From contig NZ_JAAOEN010000005.1 in the NCBI RefSeq assembly GCF_011320225.1, forward strand, positions 37,515-101,514: DNA of 64,000 nucleotides, given 5' to 3'. Made by a program: the position numbers and the translations under genes. The notes beneath the pieces are model-generated. The model made no database searches, was not told where the DNA came from, and saw only the letters and a program-made list of their open reading frames with translations. The stretch comes from Phytoactinopolyspora limicola (GTDB taxonomy: Bacteria; Actinomycetota; Actinomycetes; Jiangellales; Jiangellaceae). Positions 51,766 to 60,735 of the stretch are shown here, piece by piece. Within the stretch, counting starts at the first letter, position 1; every line of letters starts with the position of its first letter.

Positions 51766-52218
51766 ATGGTGGACATCGACGACCTCGATCGGCGGATCAT
51801 CCAGGCGCTCATGGCCGACGGCCGGGCCAGTTATGGCGCCGTTGGTGCGGAGGTCAACTTGTCGGCTCCCGCCGTCAAGCGCCGCGTCGACCGGTTGCGC
51901 GAGCGTGGCGTGATCAGTGGCTTCACGGTGAAGGTCGATCCAGCGCTCACGGGCTGGACAACTGAGGCGTACGTCGAACTGTTCTGTAGCCGCAGCACAT
52001 CGGGTGCTGAGGTGCTCCGCCGGGTCGAGGCCTATCCCGAGGTCATCGAGGCGTTCACGGTGACCGGCGACGCCGACACGCTGCTCCACGTGTTCGCCGC
52101 GGACATGCAGCATTTCGAGCGTGTCCTCAGCGAGATCTCGGCGGAACCGTTCGTTGCTCGTACTCGCAGCGTTCTGGTGCTGTCGCCGCTGCTCCGCCGG
52201 GAAATTCTCAGTATGTGA
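51766..52218 (+). CDS. Lrp/AsnC-family regulator
   Basis: The 150-aa protein has the AsnC HTH (DLDRRIIQALMADGRASYGAVGAEVNLSAPAVKRRVDRL, about 5-43) and a RAM effector domain with EAFTVTGDADTLLHVFA. The ATG at 51766 is used, with a GTG one codon later. It very likely controls the divergent rocD module in response to an amino acid such as arginine or ornithine. Confidence 0.9.
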   Translation: MVDIDDLDRRIIQALMADGRASYGAVGAEVNLSAPAVKRRVDRLRERGVISGFTVKVDPALTGWTTEAYVELFCSRSTSGAEVLRRVEAYPEVIEAFTVTGDADTLLHVFAADMQHFERVLSEISAEPFVARTRSVLVLSPLLRREILSM

Positions 52219-52410
52219 GACGCGATTCATGTGACGGGGCCCTGGCGCGTCGCGGGGCGCCGACCAGCGTCGTTAAGAATTACACGCTTGTGTTTCGTCA
52301 AGTCGACACGCCGAGTGGCGGGTGGGTTTCTTGTGATCTGTGTTTTCTTGCGTGACGAGAGTGGCTAATCTCGTCTCCTGTGATGCCTGACGGCGGGGAG
52401 GTCGGCCCAC

Positions 52411-53871
52411 GTGCGAAATGACAGAAGAGCCGCGGTGCCGCGGGTCGGTGGTGTACTCATCGGAGTGCTCGCTGGTCTCGTCGCCGTTGGCCACGTCGCA
52501 CCCGTCGCGGCCGATCCCACCCGGCCATCGGATCAACAACTCGAGGACGCCCGACAGGCCGAGCGACACGCCGGCGATGCCGTCGCCCAAGCCGAGGGGC
52601 GGTTGGCGGCCATTGCCGCCGAGCTCGACGAGATGCACGTCGAGGTCGCGAGTGCCGCCGAGGCGTACAACGGCGCACGGTTGCACCTCGCCGAGGCCGA
52701 GGAACTCGAAGACACCGCACGCGAGCACGCCGCCGACACGGCCCACCAAGCCGAGCAAGCACAGGAACTGCTGGCCGAGGTCGTCGCCGCGTCCTACCGG
52801 CACGGCGGTGAACTGGCGCATCTAGGCATGATCTTCTCCGCCGACGACGACCGGTCGCTTGTGGACGGCGTCGCCGCATTCCGTTCGGTCACTGAGTCTC
52901 AGGCCGGCGCCTTCCACGCCGCCCGGACGGCCAACGAGATCGCGGACCAGGCCGCCGCTGTGGCCCGGCACGCCGTCGCTGAACGCGACCGGGCCGCCGA
53001 CCGTGCCGAGCAGGCGTACCAGTCGGCCACTCGCCTGGCCGCCGAGCACGAAGCGGCCGCCGTCGCCGCCGAACTGGAGCGGCAACGGCTCCTTGGTGAG
53101 CTGGCGACCGCTCGTGGTACCACGTTCGCGCTTGAACAGGCACGTCAGGAGGCGCTGGCCGAGGACGAGGCGGCGGAGCGGGAACGACGAGCTCGCGATG
53201 ACGACAACAACGGATCGCAGGACGGAGAGCCGACCGAGGACCCTGACGAGGATCCGCCTAGCGAGCCAGACGAGGAGCCAGACGGCGAACCCGACCGGCC
53301 CACCTCCACCCCCACCGCGACACCGACACCGACACCGTCGCCGACGACGTCGCCGACACCCACCCCGACGCCGACGAGTTCGCCTACTCCTACCCGTACG
53401 CCGTCGCCCACACCGACCCGCACGCCCTCGCCGACGCCCACCCCGACACCCACGCCCACGCCCACGCCCACCTCCACCCCGACACCACCGCCACCGGATC
53501 CGCCGAGTGGCGCCGATGCCGCCATCGCCTACGCCCGCCAGCAGGTGGGCAAGCCGTATCAGTGGGGCGGCTCAGGGCCGCACGCCTTCGACTGCTCCGG
53601 GTTGACCATGCGGGCCTGGGAGGCCGGCGGGAAGTCGCTGCCGCATTGGAGCGTCGCTCAAGCGCGAATGGTCACCCGCGTGCCGTACTCGCAGATCAAG
53701 CCCGGTGACCTGATCTTCTGGTCGAACAACGGGCAAGAGTCCGGGGTTTACCACGTCGGCCTCTACATCGGCGGTGGCCAAATGATCCACGCGCCCCGGC
53801 CCGGCAAGGACGTGGAAGTCCAGAACGTCTTCTACTGGCGTGACCCCGCCTTCTACGGCCGGGTCCCGTGA
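52411..53871 (+). CDS. Secreted NlpC/P60 peptidoglycan endopeptidase
   Basis: The 486-aa protein has a signal peptide (about 1-35), an Ala/Glu/Arg-rich coiled coil (about 40-265), an acidic stretch, a Pro/Thr/Ser repeat linker (about 293-370) and an NlpC/P60 domain with catalytic Cys395 (FDCSGLT), His448 (VYHVGLYIGGG) and IHAPRPG. It would cut peptide cross-links in the cell wall. The architecture is that of RipA-like actinobacterial hydrolases. GGGGAGG precedes the GTG start. A 7-bp hairpin (GACGAGA/TCTCGTC) lies in its 192-nt upstream region. Confidence 0.92.
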   Translation: MRNDRRAAVPRVGGVLIGVLAGLVAVGHVAPVAADPTRPSDQQLEDARQAERHAGDAVAQAEGRLAAIAAELDEMHVEVASAAEAYNGARLHLAEAEELEDTAREHAADTAHQAEQAQELLAEVVAASYRHGGELAHLGMIFSADDDRSLVDGVAAFRSVTESQAGAFHAARTANEIADQAAAVARHAVAERDRAADRAEQAYQSATRLAAEHEAAAVAAELERQRLLGELATARGTTFALEQARQEALAEDEAAERERRARDDDNNGSQDGEPTEDPDEDPPSEPDEEPDGEPDRPTSTPTATPTPTPSPTTSPTPTPTPTSSPTPTRTPSPTPTRTPSPTPTPTPTPTPTPTSTPTPPPPDPPSGADAAIAYARQQVGKPYQWGGSGPHAFDCSGLTMRAWEAGGKSLPHWSVAQARMVTRVPYSQIKPGDLIFWSNNGQESGVYHVGLYIGGGQMIHAPRPGKDVEVQNVFYWRDPAFYGRVP

Positions 53872-53907
53872 GCCGCGCCGGTGTCTGGGCCTAGGGTGCT
53901 GTGATCG

Positions 53908-55038
53908 TCATGCCCGGTATTCGGCGGCCAACGGGCAGGCGAATGGATCTCGGGCGCCGAGTCCGACGCGGTTCAGATAACGTACGACGATCCGGTAGGA
54001 ACCGAACAGGCTCGTCTCGGTGTAGGCAACCTGGTGACGTGCACAAAACTCCCGCACGATGGGCTGGGCCCGCCGGAGGTTCGGGCGCGGCATACTCGGG
54101 AACAGATGGTGCTCGATCTGGTAATTCAGCCCCCCGAGCGCGAAGTCAGTGGCCCAACCGCCGCTGACGTTCCGGGACATCAGCACCTGACGGCGCAGGA
54201 AGTCAGTCTTCTCGTGGATAGGGACAATGGGCATACCCTTGTGATTCGGCGCGAACGATCCACCAAGCAGCAGACCGAACAGCCCCATCTGGATGCCGAA
54301 GAACGCCGCCGCCTTTCCCGGTGGCAGCACGATCAGTAGCACGGTGAGGTAGCCACCCAGGCGAACGGCCAAGAACGACGCCTCGGTCCACCGATGTTTC
54401 AAGGCCTCCCGGCTCGCGACCCGCTGGATGCTGGCCACGTGCAGCGCCAAACCTTCCAGGAGGAGCAGCGGAAAGAACAGGTAGCCCTGCCTGCGGGCGA
54501 ACCGGTGGGCCAGACCGGTCCGACGGCGAGCGTCGTCGGGCGTGAAAACCAAAGCCCCGGCACCGATATCAGGATCCGATCCGACCTTGTTGGGATTGGC
54601 ATGGTGGCGGTTGTGTTTGGTCAGCCACCACCCATAACTCAGTCCGGTGAACAGGCCTGAGAATACCCGCGCAGACCATTCGTTCCACCGATGTGAGGCG
54701 AATATCTGGCGGTGAGCGCCGTCATGGCCCAGAAAGCCGAATTGGGTGAGCACCACTGCCAGCACGGCGGCCAGAATGAGCTGGAACCAGGAATTGCCCA
54801 GGAGTGCGAACCCCACCCATACCCCGGCGAAGGCCAGCGTCATCAAGACGATCATCGTCCAGTAGTAACCGTATCGCCTCTTGAGCAGGTCAGATGCCTT
54901 GATCTCGTGAGACAGCTCAGCGAATTTGCTGATATAACGTTCGCGCCTCGAGCCGGCGGGTAAACCCGGCAGCGTGGCCGTCGTGTCACTGACTGGCAGG
55001 TCAGATGCGTTGGCTGTTGACGATGTTCCAGGGGTCAT
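53908..55038 (-). CDS. Membrane fatty acid desaturase
   Basis: The 376-aa protein has the three His boxes of membrane diiron desaturases: HDGAHRQ, HNRHH and QIEHH, with about four transmembrane segments between them. The QIEHH form is typical of acyl-lipid front-end or linoleoyl-CoA-type desaturases. It inserts double bonds in fatty acids and adjusts membrane fluidity. The ATG at 55038 avoids an upstream extension rich in Arg. A duplicated 20-bp motif lies about 120 nt upstream and may regulate it. Confidence 0.9.
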   Translation of the reverse strand: MTPGTSSTANASDLPVSDTTATLPGLPAGSRRERYISKFAELSHEIKASDLLKRRYGYYWTMIVLMTLAFAGVWVGFALLGNSWFQLILAAVLAVVLTQFGFLGHDGAHRQIFASHRWNEWSARVFSGLFTGLSYGWWLTKHNRHHANPNKVGSDPDIGAGALVFTPDDARRRTGLAHRFARRQGYLFFPLLLLEGLALHVASIQRVASREALKHRWTEASFLAVRLGGYLTVLLIVLPPGKAAAFFGIQMGLFGLLLGGSFAPNHKGMPIVPIHEKTDFLRRQVLMSRNVSGGWATDFALGGLNYQIEHHLFPSMPRPNLRRAQPIVREFCARHQVAYTETSLFGSYRIVVRYLNRVGLGARDPFACPLAAEYRA

Positions 55039-55154
55039 GGGAACCCACCGTTCTGTGTATCGACGAAGCCTTAGCAGTGGATCCACTGGTACGGCGAAGC
55101 GCGCCGGATGGGCCGGCGCTCATGGTTGATTGTGGTGACTCGATTGATCACCTG

Positions 55155-55194
55155 GAGGTCGTGATCGTCGACCTGAGGTCGTGACCGTTGACCT
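55155..55194. repeat. Two tandem 20-bp copies upstream of the desaturase
   Basis: GAGGTCGTGATCGTCGACCT (55155-55174) is followed directly by GAGGTCGTGACCGTTGACCT (55175-55194), identical at 18 of 20 positions. Each contains an imperfect inverted AGGTC...GACCT. The position, 117-156 nt upstream of the desaturase start, suggests a duplicated regulator site. Confidence 0.6.
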
Positions 55195-55307
55195 ATTGAG
55201 CCAGCCTCCCTAAGGCCAAGTCTACGCGTGATACAGGCATAGGCAATGATTCCGCGTGGCCAGCGACGTCGTGCCACCAGCAGCCGTGTCGCAGAAGCGC
55301 GACCGGG

Positions 55308-56120
55308 CTACACCCGTCGTGACGCGGCGTAGTGCGCGGGGGTGGTGCCGACATATCTCTTGAAGTGCCTAGTGAGATGAGCTTGGTCGTAGAAGCCGGC
55401 CCGGATGGCCACGTCGGTGGGGCGTATACCCGTTAGCAGCAGCCCACGGGCCAGCTCCACTCGGCGGCCGATCAGATAGACGTGTGGCGGCAACCCGAAG
55501 CGAGCCGAGAACGTCCGGACGAGGTGGGTGGGATGTGCATGCAACCGCTCCGCCGCCTGCCGCAATGACAACCCGGAGCCGATGTGGGTGTCCAGCAACT
55601 CACGCAGATCCTCGGCCAACCCTGGCCGAGGCGGCTCGGCGGCGGGGCGTTGCCGGCGCAAATGCCGCTCCAGTCGGTCGGCGACCAGCGCCAACCGACT
55701 GTCCGCCTCCAGAACCTCACCAGGATGCGCCAGCGCCTGATGGAGTTGGTGGATACGGCGGCGCAGCAACGCGTCGGTGATACTCGGATCGTCGACCGCG
55801 GGTCCGATGAGGTCGTCGTCGAGCACCGACGAGTCCAGATACAACACTCGTTTGCGGAATCCCCGCGGGGTGACCGTGCGCCCGTCGTGCACGACATGGG
55901 GCGGCAGCAACGTCACCGTCGGCCGTAGGGCGCCGTGCGGATGCCGGTCGAGCGCGTAGCTGATGGCACCGTCGTCCACGATCAGCAAGGTCCATGTCAG
56001 ATGTGTGTGTGCCGGGTACGCGTGATCGACGAAGCCAGCGTGGAACACCTCGGTGATGCCGTCGATGGTCGGCCGCCAGGCATGGACCCCGGCAGCGGGC
56101 GGATCGGTGCGGCAGTACAC
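55308..56120 (-). CDS. AraC-family regulator
   Basis: A 270-aa regulator from a GTG at 56120 (longer readings run into the divergent gene). It has an N-terminal cupin-type sensing domain (HTHLTWTLLIVDDGAISYAL, TLLPPHVVHDGR) and a C-terminal double HTH (LRQAAERLHAHPTHLVRTFSARFG, DVAIRAGFYDQAHLTRHFKRYVG). It is 49 nt from the divergent DUF2000 gene, a pairing I recall from other genomes, so that gene is the probable target. Confidence 0.88.
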   Translation of the reverse strand: MYCRTDPPAAGVHAWRPTIDGITEVFHAGFVDHAYPAHTHLTWTLLIVDDGAISYALDRHPHGALRPTVTLLPPHVVHDGRTVTPRGFRKRVLYLDSSVLDDDLIGPAVDDPSITDALLRRRIHQLHQALAHPGEVLEADSRLALVADRLERHLRRQRPAAEPPRPGLAEDLRELLDTHIGSGLSLRQAAERLHAHPTHLVRTFSARFGLPPHVYLIGRRVELARGLLLTGIRPTDVAIRAGFYDQAHLTRHFKRYVGTTPAHYAASRRV

Positions 56121-56169
56121 GCAAAAAACGTACAAGCCCCTGGGCGGGTGTGCCACCAACCATGGAGCT

Positions 56170-56631
56170 ATGAGCAGTAATGAAACCCAGCCGGCCGTCG
56201 ATTCACCAGCTGCCGAGCCCGTCCGGTTCGCCACTAAGATCGCGGTTCTGCTGCGCGACGACCTGGAGTTGTGGCAGCGATTGAACGTGACCGCCTTCGT
56301 GGTCAGCGGGCTTGCGAGCGCCGATCCGGAGCTGATCGGCGAACCGTACGAGGACGCCGACGGTACAACCTATCTGCCCATGTTCCGGCAGCCGGTCATG
56401 ATCTTCTCCGGTGCCAAGGAGGTGATGGCCCGGGCGCACGCGAAAGCGTTGGACCGCGGTCTCAGGTTTGCCGTGTTCACCAGCGAACTGTTCGAGACCG
56501 GTAACGACCGCGACAATCGGGCCGCCGTCCGGGCCGTCGCGCGGGATCAGCTCGACGTGGTCGGGATGGCAATCCATGGCCCGAAGAACTCGGTAGACAA
56601 GATCATCAAGGGCGCGACCCTCCACCACTGA
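56170..56631 (+). CDS. DUF2000 family protein
   Basis: The 153-aa product matches the DUF2000 pattern: KIAVLLRDDLELWQRLNVTAF, GEPYEDADGTTYLPMFRQPV, VFTSELFETGNDRDNRAAV, and the C-terminal VGMAIHGPKNSVDKIIKGATLH. The family has a peptidyl-tRNA-hydrolase-like fold but no established function. The ATG at 56170 fits the conserved start. It is divergent from the AraC gene, and a 723-bp fold-back element begins right after its stop. Confidence 0.85.
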   Translation: MSSNETQPAVDSPAAEPVRFATKIAVLLRDDLELWQRLNVTAFVVSGLASADPELIGEPYEDADGTTYLPMFRQPVMIFSGAKEVMARAHAKALDRGLRFAVFTSELFETGNDRDNRAAVRAVARDQLDVVGMAIHGPKNSVDKIIKGATLHH

Positions 56632-56632
56632 C

Positions 56633-57355
56633 TGCACCTGATCTCCGTTTGTGCGCCTGATCTTTTCCATGGCGACGATCAGATGCACAAGCGGCGGAAA
56701 CCTCGCTGGTCAACGCGCCACGACAGCACCGAATCACGTCTCACGATGTGAACCGAAGACGATCAGATGCATCAACCGGTCTGTGCGGTCCGTTTGCGCA
56801 TCTGATCGCCGGCGCGACCGGCGTGAGCGGGGCTGCGACTCACGTGGAACGGCCGACTGAGAGGTGCGAGCACGCATCCATCTGTCCTACTGGCCAGCTT
56901 CGGGCACGCCTCTTTTCGGCTCCGCCGCGCACAACACCCGGATGGCTCTTCGGGCCCCTTGATTGCGGCTGCTAGAACCCCACAGCCTGTGGATCAGTCC
57001 GATGTTTGATGTCCCCGACCCGACCGAACCGACTCGGTGGTACGTACGCAGGTAGTCCCCGTACGAGAAGCCGGCCCTCATTTCGGCTGGCCCTGCCGTC
57101 AGGAGGAACTGCTCTCGGCGGCAAACGCGCACCGCGTCACGGCATGGTGAACCAGCCCCGCTCACGCCGGTCGCACCGGCGATCAGATGCGCAAACGGAC
57201 CGCACAGACCGGTTGATGCATCTGATCGTCTTCGGTTCACATCGTGAGACGTGATTCGGTGCTGTCGTGGCGCGTTGACCAGCGAGGTTTCCGCCGCTTG
57301 TGCATCTGATCGTCGCCATGGAAACGATCAGGCGCACAAACGGAGATCAGGTGCA
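56633..57355. repeat. GATCAG fold-back element with 203-bp TIRs (C3)
   Basis: The terminal inverted repeats 56633-56835 and 57153-57355 are complementary at 201 of 203 positions (mismatches at 56663 and 56813), enclosing 317 bp of unique DNA. At least ten GATCAG-type motifs lie in the arms. The element fills the gap between the convergent DUF2000 and ppa genes, starting 2 nt after one stop and ending 11 nt before the other. No transposase is encoded. A minus-strand frame in the unique part reads like degraded coding sequence but is not recognised. Confidence 0.92.
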
Positions 57356-57365
57356 CAACGGGTGG

Positions 57366-57857
57366 CTAGTGGTGGGAGCTTGTTGTGGCTCGCTCGAAAG
57401 ACGCCCGGATTTCTTCTTCCGCGGCGGCACGACCCACCCATGAAGCGCCCTCAACCGACTTGCCCGGCTCGAGATCCTTGTACACCTCGAAGAAGTGCTG
57501 GATCTCCAACCGGTCGAATTCCGGGACGTCGTTGATGTCGGTGAACTGGTTCTTGCGGGGGTCGTCGGCCGGCACACACAACACTTTGTCGTCGCCGCCG
57601 GCCTCGTCGGTCATCCGGAACATGGCGATGGCTCGGCAGCGAATAAGGCAGCCGGGGAACGTCGGCTCCTCGATGAAGACCAAGGCGTCGAGCGGGTCGC
57701 CGTCCAGCCCAAGGGTGTTGTCGATGAAGCCGTAGTCATGGGGGTAGCGCGTCGACGTGAATAATCGGCGGTCGAGCCGGATCCGACCGGTCTCGTGATC
57801 CACCTCGTACTTGTTCCGGCTGCCTGCCGGAATCTCGATGGTGACGTCGAACTCCAC
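57366..57857 (-). CDS. ppa: Inorganic pyrophosphatase
   Basis: The 163-aa soluble family-I enzyme hydrolyses pyrophosphate to two phosphates. It has [20 protein letters not shown] at the N-terminus, RYPHDYGFI, the signature DGDPLDALV with metal-binding Asp residues, and [15 protein letters not shown] precedes the GTG at 57857; longer frames lack similarity. It is divergent from dacB, the usual actinobacterial arrangement. Confidence 0.96.
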   Translation of the reverse strand: MEFDVTIEIPAGSRNKYEVDHETGRIRLDRRLFTSTRYPHDYGFIDNTLGLDGDPLDALVFIEEPTFPGCLIRCRAIAMFRMTDEAGGDDKVLCVPADDPRKNQFTDINDVPEFDRLEIQHFFEVYKDLEPGKSVEGASWVGRAAAEEEIRASFERATTSSHH

Positions 57858-58140
57858 CGCCGCACCTTCCTGGTTGCCGCTACCGCTCATCATGCCAGTC
57901 TGGCTTACTCGGCCGCCCGCGAACCGATTGACCCGTGTTCGATTCGTCACGTCTGCCGATGGCCCTCCCGACCTCAGCCACCGGCTCGCAGCGGTGATGG
58001 TTGCCTATCTCAGCGGTGATGGTGGGCTTACTCAGTGGTGACGCGGCCTGTTTCGCCGGTGAGGGCGTGCCGTCGGTGGCGGTCCAGGGCACTAGTCTGA
58101 GTTGTCCCCGTTTCTGGGGTGTGTCGGTGGAGAGAGCGAG

Positions 58141-59559
58141 ATGTCTAGGCGAGATCGGTCCAAGCGGCGCAAGTCCCGGCGCAGGCTGTTGTGGGCGGCC
58201 GGTGGTGTAGTCGCCGTCGGCGCCGCGGTCGGTGCCGGTGTCCTAGGGCCAGATCTGCTCGCGTCGGAACCGGCCGTGAAGGTGGCTGGGGTGTTGTCTC
58301 TGCCGGGCATCGATCCCGGTTGGCCGGCGGCCGACGTAGTGCTGTCCGCTGCCCGCGCGGACGGTGACCCGGTCGACGATGTCGCCGGCCGCATCGACGT
58401 GTTGGCCGGCGCCGCCGAGCTGGGGGGCCACGTAGGTGTCGCCGTGGCTGAACTCGGGTCCGGCGAGGTGGTTTATGAGTCGAACGTCTCCGACGGGTTT
58501 ATCCCGGCGAGCACCATGAAGATCCTGACGTCGGTGGCGGCTCTGGACGTGCTGGGCCCCGACCACCAGTTCGTCACGGGCGTGGTGATGGGCGACGGCG
58601 GTTCGGCCGAGGCGGCCGACATCACCCTGGTCGGCGGCGGCGATCCGATGTTGGCCTCCAGCGCGGACGCCGCCACCGTGCCCGGGGCGGCGAGCCTCGA
58701 TCAGCTAGCCGCCGCCACGGCCGAGGTGTTAGCCGCCGAAGGCATCGATGCGGTCCGCTTGAGCTTCGACGATGCCCTCTTCACCGGACCCGCGATCGAT
58801 CCGGACTGGCGGTCCACGTACGTGCCCAACGGTGTGGTGGCGCCGGTCAGCGCGCTGTCGGTCGACGGTGGTCGGAGGGATCCCGGGCTCCGCCAGCGTG
58901 CGGATGACCCCGCGCAGGCTGCGGCCCAAGTGTTCGCCGGTGCCCTCGAGGACGAGGGCATCGAGATTCTCGACGACCCTCGTCGGGCGTCGGCGGCCGA
59001 CGACGCCCCGGAACTGGTGGCCGCGTCGTCGCCGCCACTGTCGACGATCGTGGAGTATGTGATGCGTACCAGCGACAACGATGCCGCCGAGCACCTCCAT
59101 CGGCACGTGGCGTTGGGGTCCGGTCGCGACGGCTCGTCGGCAGAGGCGGCCGCGGCGACGGAAGACGTCCTCGCTGGCCTCGGCATCGAACTGGCCGGCG
59201 TCGACATCCGGGATGGCAGTGGTCTGGCCAGGGGAAACTCTGTCACGGCCGGTGCGTTGGTGGCAGCGTTGGAGGTCGCGGCGGACGTGGATCGCCCGGA
59301 TCTGCGGCCGGTCCTGGGGGGTTTGCCGGTGGCCGGGTTCACCGGCACGCTGGCTGAACGAGCCGCCGACGGCGGGGCGGGTTACGTGCGCGCGAAAACC
59401 GGAACACTCACCGGGGTGCACAGTCTGGCTGGGATCGCGGCAGGCGCCGATGGGCCCGCGTACGCGTTCGCGGTCCTGGCCGACGATGCCAGCGACGCGC
59501 TGGCCGCCCGGGCCGCCCTCGATCGGCTCGCGGCCGGGCTCGTGCGCTCCTCGCCGTAG
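58141..59559 (+). CDS. dacB: D-alanyl-D-alanine carboxypeptidase/endopeptidase (PBP4 type)
   Basis: The 472-aa protein has a basic N-terminus and a membrane-spanning or signal segment (16-36), then the penicillin-binding motifs STMK (Ser124, Lys127), SDN and KTGT. It trims cell-wall peptides outside the membrane. The length and the inserted domain between STMK and SDN are of the DacB class. The ATG at 58141 is followed by the typical RRDRSKRRKSRRR start. It heads the block leading to ftsH. Confidence 0.92.
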   Translation: MSRRDRSKRRKSRRRLLWAAGGVVAVGAAVGAGVLGPDLLASEPAVKVAGVLSLPGIDPGWPAADVVLSAARADGDPVDDVAGRIDVLAGAAELGGHVGVAVAELGSGEVVYESNVSDGFIPASTMKILTSVAALDVLGPDHQFVTGVVMGDGGSAEAADITLVGGGDPMLASSADAATVPGAASLDQLAAATAEVLAAEGIDAVRLSFDDALFTGPAIDPDWRSTYVPNGVVAPVSALSVDGGRRDPGLRQRADDPAQAAAQVFAGALEDEGIEILDDPRRASAADDAPELVAASSPPLSTIVEYVMRTSDNDAAEHLHRHVALGSGRDGSSAEAAAATEDVLAGLGIELAGVDIRDGSGLARGNSVTAGALVAALEVAADVDRPDLRPVLGGLPVAGFTGTLAERAADGGAGYVRAKTGTLTGVHSLAGIAAGADGPAYAFAVLADDASDALAARAALDRLAAGLVRSSP

Positions 59560-59642
59560 GGTGCGCGCACCCCGGCAGGCCCGGTCAGGCGGAACACGCC
59601 CTTGTCTCGTAGCGGGGCCGTCAGGTGACGTAGCGTGAAGAC

Positions 59643-60722
59643 ATGCCCACACACGATGCTGGTCCGGAGTTCGTCGATTGGGACCTCGCGGCGAGGACTG
59701 GCCGGCGGTTGGCCGGTTCCGGTCCACCGGTGAGCCCCGCCCAGGCGGAGTCCGCCGTGGCCGACCTGCGTCGGTTCGCGGCCGAGGCCGAGGGGCATGT
59801 CCGCCGGGTGACCGGCTTGGACGGGTCGTCGGCGTCCGCGCCGGTGGTGGTGGTCGACCGGGGCGGCTGGATCGCCGCCAATACCGAAAGCCTGCGCACA
59901 GTGGTGGCGCCGCTCATGCGCAAGCTTCACCATGCGCGTGAGCAGCGGCCCACCAACCCGTTTGACTACCTCGGGCCGAAGGCCACCGGCGTCGAGACGG
60001 GGATCTTCCTGGCGTTCATCGCCGGACGGGTGCTCGGCCAGTTCGATCCGTTCCATCGGGGTGCCGACGCTGAACTCGGGCGATTGCTGCTGGTGGCGCC
60101 CAATGTCGTCCATGTGGAGCGGGAGTTGGACGTCTCTACGGACGATTTCCGGTTGTGGGTGTGCCTGCACGAGGAGACCCACCGGGTGCAGTTCACGGCG
60201 GTGCCGTGGCTGAGGGACCACCTGGAGAACGAGATCAAAGACTTCGTGGCGGCCACTCAGGTCGACAGCGGCGCTTTGACCGCCAATCTGCGCGAGTTGG
60301 TCCAGGCGTTGCTGAGGGCGGTCCGCGGTGAGCGGGAGAAGCTGAACCTGCTGGACCTGATGCAGTCGCCGGAGCAGAGGGCCGTTGTGCGGCGGGTGAC
60401 GGCGTTGATGTCGCTGCTGGAAGGGCACGCCGACGTCGTGATGGACCGGGTGGGCCCCGACATCGTGCCGAGTGTCGAGACTATCCGCCGCCGGTTCCAA
60501 CGGCGCCGGCGCGGCGCGTCCGGTGCGGATAGGGCCGTGCGACGAGTGTTGGGTATGGAAGCCAAGATGCGGCAGTACCGTGATGGAGCCGCCTTCGTCA
60601 ACGTCGTCGTCGATCGTGTTGGCATGGAGGGGTTCAACCAGGTGTGGGTATCCGCTGAGCATTTGCCGTCGATGGACGAGATCGCCGATCCGTCGGCGTG
60701 GATTGAGCGAGTCCACGGCTAG
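59643..60722 (+). CDS. Zinc-dependent metalloprotease-like protein (DUF2342)
   Basis: The 359-aa protein belongs to the actinobacterial DUF2342 family, sometimes labelled F420 biosynthesis-associated. It begins FVDWDLAARTGRRLAGSGP and contains HEETH (His176-His180) in LHEETHRVQF, a zincin-like HExxH. There is no signal peptide. It is conserved between dacB and tilS. The family role is not established; the motif suggests, but does not prove, peptidase activity. Confidence 0.88.
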   Translation: MPTHDAGPEFVDWDLAARTGRRLAGSGPPVSPAQAESAVADLRRFAAEAEGHVRRVTGLDGSSASAPVVVVDRGGWIAANTESLRTVVAPLMRKLHHAREQRPTNPFDYLGPKATGVETGIFLAFIAGRVLGQFDPFHRGADAELGRLLLVAPNVVHVERELDVSTDDFRLWVCLHEETHRVQFTAVPWLRDHLENEIKDFVAATQVDSGALTANLRELVQALLRAVRGEREKLNLLDLMQSPEQRAVVRRVTALMSLLEGHADVVMDRVGPDIVPSVETIRRRFQRRRRGASGADRAVRRVLGMEAKMRQYRDGAAFVNVVVDRVGMEGFNQVWVSAEHLPSMDEIADPSAWIERVHG

Positions 60723-60735
60723 CCGGGGGCCGGGT

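Noticed and set aside
53145-53525. Minus-strand frame made of repeated Val-Gly
   Set aside because: It is the complement of the Pro/Thr linker of the NlpC/P60 gene and not an independent protein.
56748-57240. Two frames both beginning MNRRRSDASTGLCGPFAHL
   Set aside because: They are identical only because they come from the two arms of the fold-back element; there is no evidence for translation.
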